DNA from: JBMYTN01 sp049604415
Lineage (GTDB): Bacteria > Pseudomonadota > Alphaproteobacteria > Rhodospirillales > Rhodospirillaceae
Assembly (NCBI GenBank): GCA_049604415.1
Contig: JBMYTN010000014.1
Span: 27,727 to 91,726, forward strand
Length of the DNA: 64,000 bases
Direction: 5' to 3'
Part shown: piece after piece, positions 50,667 through 58,885 of the stretch
Numbering within the stretch: the first letter of the stretch is position 1
Layout: each line of letters starts with the position of its first letter
Made by a program: the position numbers and the translations under genes
The notes under the pieces: generated by a model
Databases searched by the model: none
What the model was told of the DNA's origin: nothing
What the model saw: only the letters and a program-made list of their open reading frames with translations

Positions 50667-51497
50667 TTATTCCCCTTTCCAGATGGGTGTACGCTTTTGC
50701 AAAAAGGCATCAATGCCTTCTTGGGCATCATGGGTCGCCATATTCCGCGCCATCACGGCAGCGGTATAGTCATAGGCGTCCTGCAGCGGCATTTCCAATT
50801 GTCGATAGAAAGCTTCCTTGCCGATGGCCACGGTCAGCGGAGATTTCCCGGCAATGGTTTGTGCCATGCTGGTCACCGCTTCATCCAAGGCCTCTGCCGC
50901 GACCACGCGGTTGACCAATCCCAAAGCCTGGGCCTCTTGGGCTGCAACGGGATGGCCGGTCAGAAGCATTTCCATGGCAGCTTTGCGCCCCACATTGCGC
51001 GACAAGGCGACCATGGGTGTTGAACAGAACAGCCCAATATTCACACCGGGTGTGGCAAAGCGGGTGTCTTCGGCGCACAGGGCCAAGTCGCAGGAGGCCA
51101 CCAATTGACACCCAGCTGCGGTTGCCATGGCATGCACTTTGGCAATCACCGGCTTGGGCAGCCGGACAATGGCCGTCATCAATTGCGAACACAGGCCGAA
51201 AAGTGCCTGATAAAAGGCATCATCCTTGCGCTCTCGGATCTCCCGCAAGTCATGACCGGCACAGAACGCCGGTCCATTGGCCGCCAGGATGACGACTTTG
51301 ATCTTAGGGGCGGACCCGGCAGCTTCGATAGCGGACAGCAAGGCTTGCATCAGCGGCATCGATAAGGCGTTGCGGGCCTTGGGTCGATTGAGGGTCAGGG
51401 TGCGGATGCCATGGTCCAGATCGTCTGAACAGAGCAGGATCGGCTCTTCGGTTCCGGCTGTTGTGCCGGTTGGCTCAAGACTGTCTGGCATGGGCAT
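50667..51497 (-). CDS. Enoyl-CoA hydratase/isomerase family protein
   Basis: The 276-residue crotonase-fold protein has the oxyanion-hole elements LILAANGPAFCAGHDLREI-like VILAANGPAFCAGHDLREIRE and the AMATAAGCQLVASCDLALCAEDTRFATPGVNIGLFCSTPM block. The first catalytic Glu of hydratases appears replaced by Ala in MATAAGCQLV, and the second is Gly-rich, so the reaction may not be hydration. Start 51497 is set by AGGAGG on the minus strand; the N-terminal 30 residues precede the fold. It is read divergently to the PaaI thioesterase across 271 bases. Confidence 0.75.
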   Translation of the reverse strand: MPMPDSLEPTGTTAGTEEPILLCSDDLDHGIRTLTLNRPKARNALSMPLMQALLSAIEAAGSAPKIKVVILAANGPAFCAGHDLREIRERKDDAFYQALFGLCSQLMTAIVRLPKPVIAKVHAMATAAGCQLVASCDLALCAEDTRFATPGVNIGLFCSTPMVALSRNVGRKAAMEMLLTGHPVAAQEAQALGLVNRVVAAEALDEAVTSMAQTIAGKSPLTVAIGKEAFYRQLEMPLQDAYDYTAAVMARNMATHDAQEGIDAFLQKRTPIWKGE

Positions 51498-51768
51498 CGT
51501 CCTCCTTCTTCGGGATGGTTCACGGTTTTGGTTGGTCAGTTCGATGCCAATGATCTGACCGCCAGGGGCCGGGGACCCTGGGCTATGCCGGTCTACCAAA
51601 CCCGAACTCTGTCGAAAGCCTGAATGCGATACTGTGGAAAACAGCCCGCGACTCGGCAGATTCCGGGCACTATGCCAAAAAAAAGCCGCATTGCACAAGA
51701 GAAACCGGTTCTAAAACGACTCGGGGATTGGTCTTGACCGGTTTGACCATCCCGGGCACAACCGTCCC

Positions 51769-52251
51769 ATGATTTCTGCTGCCGATATTCCTTCGAAAAT
51801 CTCTGTGCCGGATTTACAGGCGTTGATCGACCGGGACCTGCCGCTCTGTGGGCTGTTTGGCATCACGACGGTGTCTTTGGGCGACGGTGTGGCTGTGCTT
51901 CGGATGGATGCGGGGCCGGTTGCCCTTCGGCCCGGCGGGACCGTTTCCGGGCCGGCCATGATGGCCCTGGCTGATGTGGCGATGTATGGCGCTGTGCTCA
52001 GCCGCATTGGGCTGGTGCCCTTAGCGGTCACGACTGATCTGACGACGCATTTTTTGCGCAAACCGGAACCAGGACCGCTTTGGGCCCGGGCGCGGATCCT
52101 CAAAGGCGGCAAGCGTCTGACTGTTTTGGCCGTTGATGTGCTCTCAAAGGACGCCGGGAGCGAGGCAGATCAGCCAGGGCAATCGGATCAGGCTTTGGTT
52201 GCCCATATGAGCGGAACCTATTCGACCCCGCCCGTCGCGGCCTCCCCATAA
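51769..52251 (+). CDS. PaaI-type hotdog-fold thioesterase
   Basis: The 160-residue product has the hotdog-fold signature MMALADVAMYGAVLSRIGLVPLAVTTDLTTHFLRKPEPGPLWARARILKGGKRLTVLAVDVLS, in which the Asp in ADVAMYG is the PaaI-type catalytic residue. The N-terminus contains a hydrophobic-polar stretch with no signal. Family members hydrolyse acyl-CoA thioesters. It is divergent from the enoyl-CoA hydratase gene, so both may serve fatty-acyl or aromatic degradation. The start may be at ATG 51769. Confidence 0.75.
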   Translation: MISAADIPSKISVPDLQALIDRDLPLCGLFGITTVSLGDGVAVLRMDAGPVALRPGGTVSGPAMMALADVAMYGAVLSRIGLVPLAVTTDLTTHFLRKPEPGPLWARARILKGGKRLTVLAVDVLSKDAGSEADQPGQSDQALVAHMSGTYSTPPVAASP

Positions 52252-52288
52252 AATCCAAGCCCGAGAAAGGGATAAGGGAAGAGGGGGC

Positions 52289-52522
52289 TCAGACGTCCTC
52301 GAGAGAATCCCCAGATTGCGGGATTTCGATATCGAATTTTTCTGGATCTTTGGCCAGCAACTGCATGGATACCTTGCCCTGTTGGGTATCCACGATCAGC
52401 TCGGAAAACCAAGTCTCTTCATCGACTTGGATGGGACGGCCCATTCGGATGGATTGCACATCTAGAATGTCGAGGCTGAGGGATTTGTCGTCACGAAAGG
52501 AAATCGAGGCAACGGTTTTCAC
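52289..52522 (-). CDS. Hypothetical protein, 77 aa
   Basis: This small acidic protein (KTVASISFRDDKSLSLDILDVQSIRMGRPIQVDEETWFSELIVDTQQGKVSMQLLAKDPEKFDIEIPQSGDSLEDV) appears beta-rich with alternating polar/hydrophobic strands. No family is recognised. It is convergent with the thioesterase gene (38-base gap). The coding character is good: no long runs and balanced composition. Confidence 0.5.
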   Translation of the reverse strand: MKTVASISFRDDKSLSLDILDVQSIRMGRPIQVDEETWFSELIVDTQQGKVSMQLLAKDPEKFDIEIPQSGDSLEDV

Positions 52523-52995
52523 AGCGGCTACTCCGGCGGGGGAAGCGGTTCCGAATCTGCTTCAGATCCTATTGGTTCTAATAGGGCGCTCTGAGGGGGG
52601 TGGCGTCAAGATGGAGACCGCCCATTCGGTTGGATTTTAGGAGTTTTAGATAACATGGTATTTTCAGCATGTTGGAAGCAGGTATTATAATACCGCCTCG
52701 ATAACCTGCAGAACTTAAAAGAGAAAATAGTCCTTGACCGCAAAGAGTCTTTCGACATAATCGCGGCTCTCCGGCACACCGAGTCCTGCACGCCTGTTCG
52801 GCGATGGGGCTCCTGCTCGGCTCACCAATCCAACATGGTTTTGGTCTCCCACAACGGGTCCGCATTGGACTGGTTTGGTGGGATGACGTTTTCTGGATCT
52901 GGGCCTTGAAGGGGCGAATCGACGGATCTTGAGGGGCGAGGCTGGTTGGCCGGGCTGCGATTTCGACAAGTTTCTAGTGAGATGGGAACGGATCA
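52523..52995. other. Intergenic region upstream of rplM
   Basis: About 470 bases with a CCTATT/AATAGG hairpin (52566-52585), a perfect 14-base palindrome GGTATTATAATACC (52681-52694) and the rplM promoter at 52734-52761. I see no gene that I can support; open frames on the minus strand here have no protein-like pattern. Confidence 0.3.
52734..52761 (+). promoter_or_regulatory. Sigma-70-type promoter of rplM-rpsI
   Basis: TTGACC (52734-52739), 16-base spacer, CATAAT (52756-52761). It is the best-formed promoter in the region and points toward rplM, giving a 5' leader of about 230 bases. Confidence 0.55.
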
Positions 52996-53460
52996 ATGAA
53001 GACCTATTCCGCGAAGCCCTCCGAGGTGGAGAGGAAATGGCACCTGATCGATGCTGAAGGCGTCGTTCTGGGCCGTTTGGCGGTGATCATTGCCGACATT
53101 CTTCGTGGGAAGAACAAGGCCATGTACACCCCGCATATCGATACCGGCGACCATGTGGTCGTCATCAATGCCGAGAAGGTTCGTGTGACGGGCAACAAGC
53201 TGTCCCAGAAGCGCTTCCATTGGCATACCGGCCATCCGGGCGGCATTAAGGGCCGGACCTGGGGTCAGATCCGGGATGGGGCGCATCCGGAGCGTCTGAT
53301 CCTGAAGGCGGTTGAGCGCATGATCCCCCGGGGACCTTTGGGCCGCCAACAATTTGGCAAGCTGCGCGTCTATGCCGGTGCGGAGCATCCGCATGAGGCC
53401 CAGCAGCCCGTGCTGCTCGACGTTGCCGCCCTGAATGCCAAGAATAAGAGGAGCGCCTGA
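52996..53460 (+). CDS. rplM: 50S ribosomal protein L13
   Basis: The 154-residue product is a canonical L13 (MKTYSAKPSEVERKWHLIDAEGVVLGRLA, NKAMYTPHIDTGDHVVVINAEKVRVTGNK, HWHTGHPGGIKGRTWGQIRDG, PERLILKAVERMIPRGPLGRQQFGKLRVYAGAEHPHEAQQP). It is a structural protein of the large subunit. rpsI follows after two bases; together they are the universal L13-S9 pair. Confidence 0.98.
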   Translation: MKTYSAKPSEVERKWHLIDAEGVVLGRLAVIIADILRGKNKAMYTPHIDTGDHVVVINAEKVRVTGNKLSQKRFHWHTGHPGGIKGRTWGQIRDGAHPERLILKAVERMIPRGPLGRQQFGKLRVYAGAEHPHEAQQPVLLDVAALNAKNKRSA

Positions 53461-53462
53461 TC

Positions 53463-53933
53463 ATGGCCGAGACCATCACCTCTCTTGAGGATCTGCAGGG
53501 CGTCGGCGTGGACGATCAGCCCGTTCGTGAACCTGTCCGGGATGAATTCGGTCGTTCCTATGCCACCGGCCGTCGGAAAGACGCCGTGGCCCGGGTTTGG
53601 GTCAAGGCTGGCTCTGGCCGCATCACCATCAATGACCGGGATATTGAAAACTACTTCCCGCGTCCGGTGCTGCGCATGATCATCAACCAGCCCTTCGTCG
53701 TGACCAACACCGCCAACCAGTTTGACGTGGTGTGCACGGTCAAAGGCGGTGGCCTGTCCGGTCAGGCCGGTGCGGTGCGCCATGGCATCAGCCGGGCCAT
53801 GACCCTGTTTGATCCGGATCTGCGCAAGGCCCTGAAGGCCCAAGGCTTCCTGACCCGTGACCCGCGTGTTGTGGAACGGAAAAAGTATGGCCGCGCCAAG
53901 GCCCGCCGGTCCTTCCAGTTCTCCAAGCGTTAA
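53463..53933 (+). CDS. rpsI: 30S ribosomal protein S9
   Basis: The 156-residue product has a short acidic N-terminal extension (MAETITSLEDLQGVGVDDQPV) and then the S9 core: YATGRRKDAVARVWVKAGSGRITINDRDIENYFPRPVLRMIINQPFVV, GGLSGQAGAVRHGISRAMTLFDPDLRK and the conserved C-terminal ERKKYGRAKARRSFQFSKR. This tail reaches the P-site tRNA. A strong terminator follows. Confidence 0.98.
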   Translation: MAETITSLEDLQGVGVDDQPVREPVRDEFGRSYATGRRKDAVARVWVKAGSGRITINDRDIENYFPRPVLRMIINQPFVVTNTANQFDVVCTVKGGGLSGQAGAVRHGISRAMTLFDPDLRKALKAQGFLTRDPRVVERKKYGRAKARRSFQFSKR

Positions 53934-53968
53934 GGCGTTTGCAGAGCTGTTCAGGCACGCCATTCAAG

Positions 53969-53999
53969 GAAAAGCGCTCCCGTTTGGGGGCGCTTTTTC
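53969..53999 (+). terminator. Intrinsic terminator after rpsI
   Basis: AAAAGCGCTCCC pairs with GGGGGCGCTTTT (one G-T pair) around GTTT and is followed by TT. Confidence 0.85.
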
Positions 54000-54026
54000 G
54001 TTTGTGAGCATCGGCAATCAGAGCCT

Positions 54027-55175
54027 CTACCCGACCGAGTAAAGGTCAACCGGCCCCTCGATGCCGCGAATGTCGACCGCGCCAACCGGGACCACATCCA
54101 CTTGGTTGCCAAGGCGCTCTGCCGTGTCCGCCGTCATCAATATCCGGGTGCCCTTGTCTTTGTTCAGCTGTTCCAGCCGGGCAGCAATATTCACGCACTC
54201 GCCATGGACCGTGTAGGTGAGGCGATCAACCCCGCCGACGGCCCCGGCAACCACCTCTCCGGTATTGATCCCGATCCGGATCTGTAGCGCTTCGCCCGCG
54301 AAAGTCTGGGTCTCGGCCATGGCGATCAACGCCTTTGCTGCCCGCACGGCATCACACGCATGGTCAGGCGCATCGATGGGAACATTGAAGCTGGCGAGCA
54401 AAGCATCGCCTTGAAACTGCGTGATGGTGCCTCCTTGCGCCGTGACCAGGCGACCGGCGGCCTCAAAATAGGCGTTCAAAACGGTTAACAGTCGCTCCGG
54501 GGGCAGTTTCTTGCTCAAGGCGGTAAAGCCTTCCAAATCCGCAAACAAGACGGGGGCAAGACGCTTTTTCGGCAGCAGTTGGCCTCGGTCTTTCAGGATC
54601 TCCTTGACCACGGTATCGGGGACAAATTTGCCAAAGACCTCGCGAACAAAGCGGTGCTCCGCCAGGGCGTCCGCCTTCTGTTGCTCGGCGGACAACACGC
54701 GATGCACCAGAGAGCGAGAGCGCCAGACCGTCAGGGCCAGGACCACCGTGACCGCAGAGAGGAAGGTCACCTGATTGAGAAAAAAGTTTGGTCGAACCAC
54801 ATGGGGATCCAGATAACGGTCGAGAAATGCCTCTGCCGTTACGCCCTCATGCAACAGATCCAAGGGCCACATGAAGGTCGTCTCTGGCAGGCTCGCCACC
54901 CACAAATATCCCGCCGTCCAAGTGAGTATGGACATCGCCCCGGCCCAAATCACCAAGGCGGGGGAGTAACTCAAGCCCATGGAGACCAGAAACACGCCCA
55001 GATACAAAAAGCCCGGCAGCCGCAGATTCATCTGCGGCGTCCAGCTTTCAATCTCAAAGGGCATCGGGACGATCAGGATGTAGCTTAAGACGCCAGCTTC
55101 AAGCAGCATAAAGGCGGCGATGATGCCAAAGCCGCCAATGCCCTTGCGCGCCAGCAAATAGGGCAGGGCCCCCAA
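54027..55175 (-). CDS. Class III adenylate/guanylate cyclase, 3' part (interrupted by a MITE)
   Basis: This 382-residue frame starts at a TTG. It carries an N-terminal membrane region with several hydrophobic segments, then the class III nucleotide cyclase domain (residues about 200-382). Catalytic motifs include VLFADLEGFTALSKKLPPERLLTVLNAYFEAAGRLV (metal-binding Asp in FADLEGFT), GTITQFQGDALLASFNVP (second Asp), RIGINTGEVVAGAVGG and YTVHGECVNIAARLE. This module makes cAMP or cGMP. The true 5' end is separated from this frame by a 272-bp repeat element inserted at a TA. Rejoining gives a continuous protein of about 435-455 residues. Whether a shorter active form is made is unknown. Confidence 0.8.
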   Translation of the reverse strand: MGALPYLLARKGIGGFGIIAAFMLLEAGVLSYILIVPMPFEIESWTPQMNLRLPGFLYLGVFLVSMGLSYSPALVIWAGAMSILTWTAGYLWVASLPETTFMWPLDLLHEGVTAEAFLDRYLDPHVVRPNFFLNQVTFLSAVTVVLALTVWRSRSLVHRVLSAEQQKADALAEHRFVREVFGKFVPDTVVKEILKDRGQLLPKKRLAPVLFADLEGFTALSKKLPPERLLTVLNAYFEAAGRLVTAQGGTITQFQGDALLASFNVPIDAPDHACDAVRAAKALIAMAETQTFAGEALQIRIGINTGEVVAGAVGGVDRLTYTVHGECVNIAARLEQLNKDKGTRILMTADTAERLGNQVDVVPVGAVDIRGIEGPVDLYSVG

Positions 55176-55193
55176 CAGCGCAAATCCGGCAAA

Positions 55194-55469
55194 TAGAGCC
55201 CTTTCCGATCAAATAGGATCAATTCTGTTTCTCGATTGGGGTGTGCGATCCAGTGGTCAGTCGGTCGCGGAGCGATGCCAAAGCATCGGTCAAGACCGAG
55301 TTTCCGCTGGGCGTCCACCAATCGGAAACCCTGCGGGACGGGTGCATTTGCGCCAATTCCTGCGCAAAAGTCCTTGTCCGTATCTACGGATATGGCCTGC
55401 GGACTTCTGCTAGACCTTGTCACAAATGCACTCCGTCAGAATGAACCTATTTGGTCGGAAAGGGCTCTA
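55194..55469 (+). mobile_element. MITE-like element, copy 1, with TA target duplication
   Basis: The element spans 272 bases between two TA dinucleotides (55194-55195 and 55468-55469). The left end TAGAGCCCTTTCCGA is exactly repeated in inverted form at the right end, and the match continues with two mismatches and one gap to about 34 bases. The TA duplication and no transposase frame indicate a non-autonomous element of IS630/Tc1-mariner type. It interrupts the cyclase gene. A second copy starts at 63908. Its inner 200 bases hold no gene I can support. Confidence 0.85.
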
Positions 55470-55623
55470 ACGCCAAATAGAGGCTCGAGCGATCCTCGGA
55501 AACCGTCAGGAGGATCCAAAGTGCCAACAGGCCAAGAACCGCCAGCCGCCCCCACAGCATGAAGGACAGGCCGACCCGCTCCTCCCGGGCAATCGCCTCC
55601 CGCGCGGTGCTATGGGGAGTCAA
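55470..55623 (-). pseudogene. 5' fragment of the cyclase gene cut off by the MITE
   Basis: Read on the minus strand, the segment encodes TPHSTAREAIAREERVGLSF, then a membrane helix (LWGRLAVLGLLALWILLTV) and SEDRSSLYLAL, then runs into the element and stops there. Joining its last codon (GCG TTA) across the element and one TA restores frame with FAGFALLGALPYLLARKG in the 3' part. The start is uncertain: TTG 55623, overlapping the DUF4437 stop, or ATG 55560. Confidence 0.75.
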
Positions 55624-56452
55624 ATGAGAATTTCCCCAATGCGGTCACATAGAGCAGGCAGTCATGGGTTTCCGCGCAGGTCACGCTATGGCCGATGCTG
55701 TTCGGCGCGCCAAAATAACTGCCTAGCTCTAGACGAACGGGCGTGCCGCTGTCGCCCGTATGATGATCAAGGGTGCCCGCGACGGTCACCGCCTTCAGCC
55801 AATCGCCTTGGCTTTCCAGGCGGCCAGCTGACCCGGCGGGGAGCCGCAGAAACGCACCATGGCGCTGTCCGTCTTTGGCAACACCCCATAGGAAAGAGAT
55901 CTCGGGACCATCTGAGCCGGTGGGGCTGTTGATCCAGGACACGTCGGAGCCATCAAGCCAAACGACATTGCGCGCCGCAATGTTGACCGGACGTTCTCCA
56001 TTGTCGAAGGCTTCATTGCTGGGCTGCACCAGATAGGGCCCTTCCATGATCTCCAGCAAGATCGTGGTCCGCTCGCCCTGGGCCGCCGTGATATGCGTTT
56101 CCCCCGCCGGTTGGGTCCAAAAGGACCCGGGCTCCATCCACAGCGGGGCGGCTTCTGGATCGTCATTGTGGACTTCTCCACTGATCACCACCGCCCGGTA
56201 AGTGATGTTGTGGATGTGGGGCGGGGAGGAAAACCCATCGCGAAACTGCACCAAAGTGCCGGTGGCCGCATGCTGCTTGATATCCCCCCAAAGGACCCCC
56301 GCTTGGGGGCTTTTATCGCCACGGAGTGGGTTGAGCGGTTGGAAGGTTACCTCCGAGCGGGTAACGACTTCCAATTCGCTCACGGCTTGGGCGGCTTCGG
56401 CACCACCAAGAACAAGCGCAACGGAGAGGGCAGCGGAAAGCTTCAAAAACAC
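55610..56452 (-). CDS. Secreted DUF4437 cupin-domain protein
   Basis: The 280-residue product has a signal peptide (FLKLSAALSVALVLGGAEAAQA) and then a duplicated cupin-like beta-sandwich. Putative metal ligands lie in FSSPPHIHNITYRAVVISGEVHNDD and in PAGETHITAAQGERTT. The second half has a related GDWLKAVTVAGTLDHHTGDSGTPVRLELGSYFGAP. This matches DUF4437, proteins of unknown enzymatic role in the periplasm. It precedes the split cyclase on the same strand with an overlap at the stop, so they probably formed an operon before the element inserted. Confidence 0.8.
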   Translation of the reverse strand: MFLKLSAALSVALVLGGAEAAQAVSELEVVTRSEVTFQPLNPLRGDKSPQAGVLWGDIKQHAATGTLVQFRDGFSSPPHIHNITYRAVVISGEVHNDDPEAAPLWMEPGSFWTQPAGETHITAAQGERTTILLEIMEGPYLVQPSNEAFDNGERPVNIAARNVVWLDGSDVSWINSPTGSDGPEISFLWGVAKDGQRHGAFLRLPAGSAGRLESQGDWLKAVTVAGTLDHHTGDSGTPVRLELGSYFGAPNSIGHSVTCAETHDCLLYVTALGKFSFDSP

Positions 56453-56564
56453 GGCGGGCTCCAGGGCAGAGGGTCGACATTTTGTGCAACAGCCTCCATT
56501 GTACTGATCCGAATAATTGGATAATCACCAAGAAACTAAAAACACTGTTTGGCAAAATCGAACA

Positions 56565-57464
56565 ATGTCACTTGACACAAAATCCCTAGAACTGTTCGTC
56601 CGGGTCGCAGCCTTGGGTGCCATTGGCAAAGCCGGGGCTGAGGTTGGGCTCTCGCGCACGGCAGCCACGCAAAGGATCCAGGCTCTGGAGACGGAGCTTG
56701 GCATCCAGCTGTTCCATCGGACCACCCGCACCTTGTCCTTGACCAGCGATGGCGAGACGTTTTTGGGCCATGCCCGACGGATCCTTGAAACCTTCGAAGA
56801 GGCTCTGTCTGATGCTCAAAAGGACCCCCGCGCCATTCGGGGCGAGCTTAGAATTGCCAGCTCCGCGTCTTTTGGCAGGCAGCATATTGCGCCTCATATG
56901 GCTGAGTTCCTGGACCGTTATCCCGGCATTTCGATCCAGCTGAGCTTGAGCGACATGGTGATTGATTTGGTCAATGGCGGATTTGACCTGTCCATTCGCT
57001 TGGGCGATTTGGCCCCGTCCTCGCTTCGGGCGCGGCGCTTGGCGGACAGCCCTCGGATCATCGTTGCTGCACCATCCTATATGGCACGTCATGACATGCC
57101 CGAAACGCCAGAGGATCTGTCCCGGCATAACTGCCTGATGCGCGGCGGCATAAAAGCCTGGAAGCTCAAGGGTCCGGATGGCCGGGTGAGGGACTATAAG
57201 GCCGTGGGCAATTTTGACAGTGACAGCGCGGAGGCCATTACCGAGGCTGCCCAATCGGGCTTAGGCATTGCGCGCAAATGCCGGTGGGAGATCACCGAGC
57301 AGCTCAAGGCTGGCTCCCTGGTTCAGATTTTGGCAGATCATACCATTCTGCCGGAATGGAGCATTTTCGCGGTGCGCTCCCCTTCGCGCCATCTCTCGGC
57401 CCGGGTCCGCGCCTTCACGGATTTTCTCAAGGCGAAATATGAAGCAGACCTTTCCTTTTCATGA
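56565..57464 (+). CDS. LysR family transcriptional regulator
   Basis: The 299-residue product has the LysR N-terminal winged helix-turn-helix (SLELFVRVAALGAIGKAGAEVGLSRTAATQRIQALETELGIQLFHRTTRTLSLTSDG), and then a substrate-binding periplasmic-protein-like domain with IQLSLSDMVIDLVNGGFDLSIRLGDLAPSSLRARRL. It reads divergently from the DUF4437 gene with about 110 bases between. ATG 56565 gives a standard LysR N-terminus; an upstream ATG at 56517 is less likely. It is a plausible regulator of the DUF4437-cyclase unit. The cofactor is unknown. Confidence 0.88.
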   Translation: MSLDTKSLELFVRVAALGAIGKAGAEVGLSRTAATQRIQALETELGIQLFHRTTRTLSLTSDGETFLGHARRILETFEEALSDAQKDPRAIRGELRIASSASFGRQHIAPHMAEFLDRYPGISIQLSLSDMVIDLVNGGFDLSIRLGDLAPSSLRARRLADSPRIIVAAPSYMARHDMPETPEDLSRHNCLMRGGIKAWKLKGPDGRVRDYKAVGNFDSDSAEAITEAAQSGLGIARKCRWEITEQLKAGSLVQILADHTILPEWSIFAVRSPSRHLSARVRAFTDFLKAKYEADLSFS

Positions 57465-57545
57465 GCAATATGGTTTATTTTCAACCTAAAGTAAAAGTTC
57501 TTCCTATGGCATCTTTTTCCCAAACCTCCATCTCATGGCACGGCT

Positions 57546-57926
57546 ATGGATATCACGATTTATTTTTTGATCTTGGCACTTCCAATTGCTTTTTTCAGTG
57601 TTGTAAAGCACCGAAACACTCTCGAGCGGGTGAATAGAAAGCTCTTTATAATCATATTTTTAATCGTTAGCTTGCCAGCATTTATTCTGACGGCGTCAGA
57701 TATAAGTCTGATGCTAAATGGAAAGCGATTGCCTTACGCTTCGACTTTTTTTCAAGTCATGAATATTTGGTTTTTTATTGCTGCTTATCCGTTCTACCAG
57801 CGCGTCTGTGCCCGGGTGAATGATGCGGGAGTTTGGCGATGGGTGTCCTTTGTGTGCCTGGTCCCCTATGTGAACCTTTTGATATTCCTCTACCTATGCA
57901 TTGCCCCATCGAAGCCACGGACCTGA
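57546..57926 (+). CDS. Hypothetical polytopic membrane protein, 126 aa
   Basis: The product has four hydrophobic segments (DITIYFLILALPIAFFSVV; KLFIIIFLIVSLPAFILTAS; FFQVMNIWFFIAAYPFY; WVSFVCLVPYVNLLIFLYLCIA), covering most of its length. No family is recognised. Base composition is far more AT-rich than its neighbours, with codons such as ATA, TTT and AGA, suggesting recent acquisition or weak selection. It follows the LysR gene after about 80 bases and is convergent with an SDR gene. Confidence 0.5.
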   Translation: MDITIYFLILALPIAFFSVVKHRNTLERVNRKLFIIIFLIVSLPAFILTASDISLMLNGKRLPYASTFFQVMNIWFFIAAYPFYQRVCARVNDAGVWRWVSFVCLVPYVNLLIFLYLCIAPSKPRT

Positions 57927-57972
57927 TTGTGAGCTTGAAGGACATGCGGCGGGGCGGTCGCCCCCCAAAGGC

Positions 57973-58827
57973 CTAAATGTCGCCCTTCAGATGCTTTGCG
58001 AAGGTCGCTTTGTAATCCGGATGCCAGCGGCTTAGGGCTGGGCGGTTTTCTATGATGTCGCCTGCAGTCCACGCGATCCGTTTCTCATCCAGGTCGCGGC
58101 TGACATCATTGTCAGGGCACAGAATGTAAAAATCGCCCCGGTTCAAACTCTCCAGCATAAAGTCCACGGTTTGATCCGCCGTCCAGGCGCTGGCTGGCTT
58201 CGCCTCCGGGCCGTTGTCTGCCATCCCCGTCATGCCGGTATAAACATAGCCTGGGATCAACAGATGGGCCGTGACCTGGCATTGGTCTGTGTTGCGCAAT
58301 TCATGGGCCAAGGCTTCGGTATAAACCTTCAGGGCCGCCTTTGAGACGTTATAGGCCGGATTGCCCGGTGGTGTGGTGATGCCTTGCTTTGAGCCGGTGT
58401 TGATGATCGCACCGGGACGGCCCCGGGCAATCATCTCTGGGCCAAAAGCTTGCACTCCGTTCAGAACACCCTGGAAATTAACCGCCAGGATGGACTGCCA
58501 CTGTTCGAAAGCGTCCAAACAACTGGTTGTCCCCCCGATCCCGGCATTGTTGAGCAAAAGATCGGTGCCACCAAAACGCTTGGACACCTCAGCCTGGAGC
58601 GCCACCATCTGCGCCCGATCAGAAACGTCACAGGGTGCGGTCATCACATCCGGTGCCCCGGCATCGCGCAGTCTCTGTCCTGCCGTCGAGAGGGTTGCTT
58701 CATTCCGATCCACCAAAACAAGGCGCATGCCGATTTGGGCAAAGCGATGGGCTGCCGCATAGCCGATCCCGGAGGCGGCTCCGGTGATCACGGCAACGGA
58801 GTCAGCGGTTAAAGCGGGATGGGCCAT
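57973..58827 (-). CDS. Short-chain dehydrogenase/reductase (SDR)
   Basis: The 284-residue classical SDR has the cofactor motif TGAASGIGYAAAHRFAQIG at residues about 15-33 and NNAGIGG in the middle. Its active-site residues are Ser (NTGSKQG) and Tyr-x3-Lys in YNVSKAALKVYTEAL. The acidic strand end (VDRNEATL) suggests NAD(H). ATG 58827 is chosen after a Met at 58845 because it matches the usual N-terminus. It is 40 bases downstream of the second SDR gene on the same strand, and both may be controlled by the divergent LysR regulator. Confidence 0.85.
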   Translation of the reverse strand: MAHPALTADSVAVITGAASGIGYAAAHRFAQIGMRLVLVDRNEATLSTAGQRLRDAGAPDVMTAPCDVSDRAQMVALQAEVSKRFGGTDLLLNNAGIGGTTSCLDAFEQWQSILAVNFQGVLNGVQAFGPEMIARGRPGAIINTGSKQGITTPPGNPAYNVSKAALKVYTEALAHELRNTDQCQVTAHLLIPGYVYTGMTGMADNGPEAKPASAWTADQTVDFMLESLNRGDFYILCPDNDVSRDLDEKRIAWTAGDIIENRPALSRWHPDYKATFAKHLKGDI

Positions 58828-58885
58828 CTGGAATGTCTCCGGCAAGAAGGGAAAAGGCGGGGCGAGGGTTGGCCGACCCTGGGCC

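Noticed and set aside
57951..57964. GGGGC-GGTC-GCCCC hairpin between convergent genes
   Set aside because: No U-tract on either strand, so it is not a canonical terminator.
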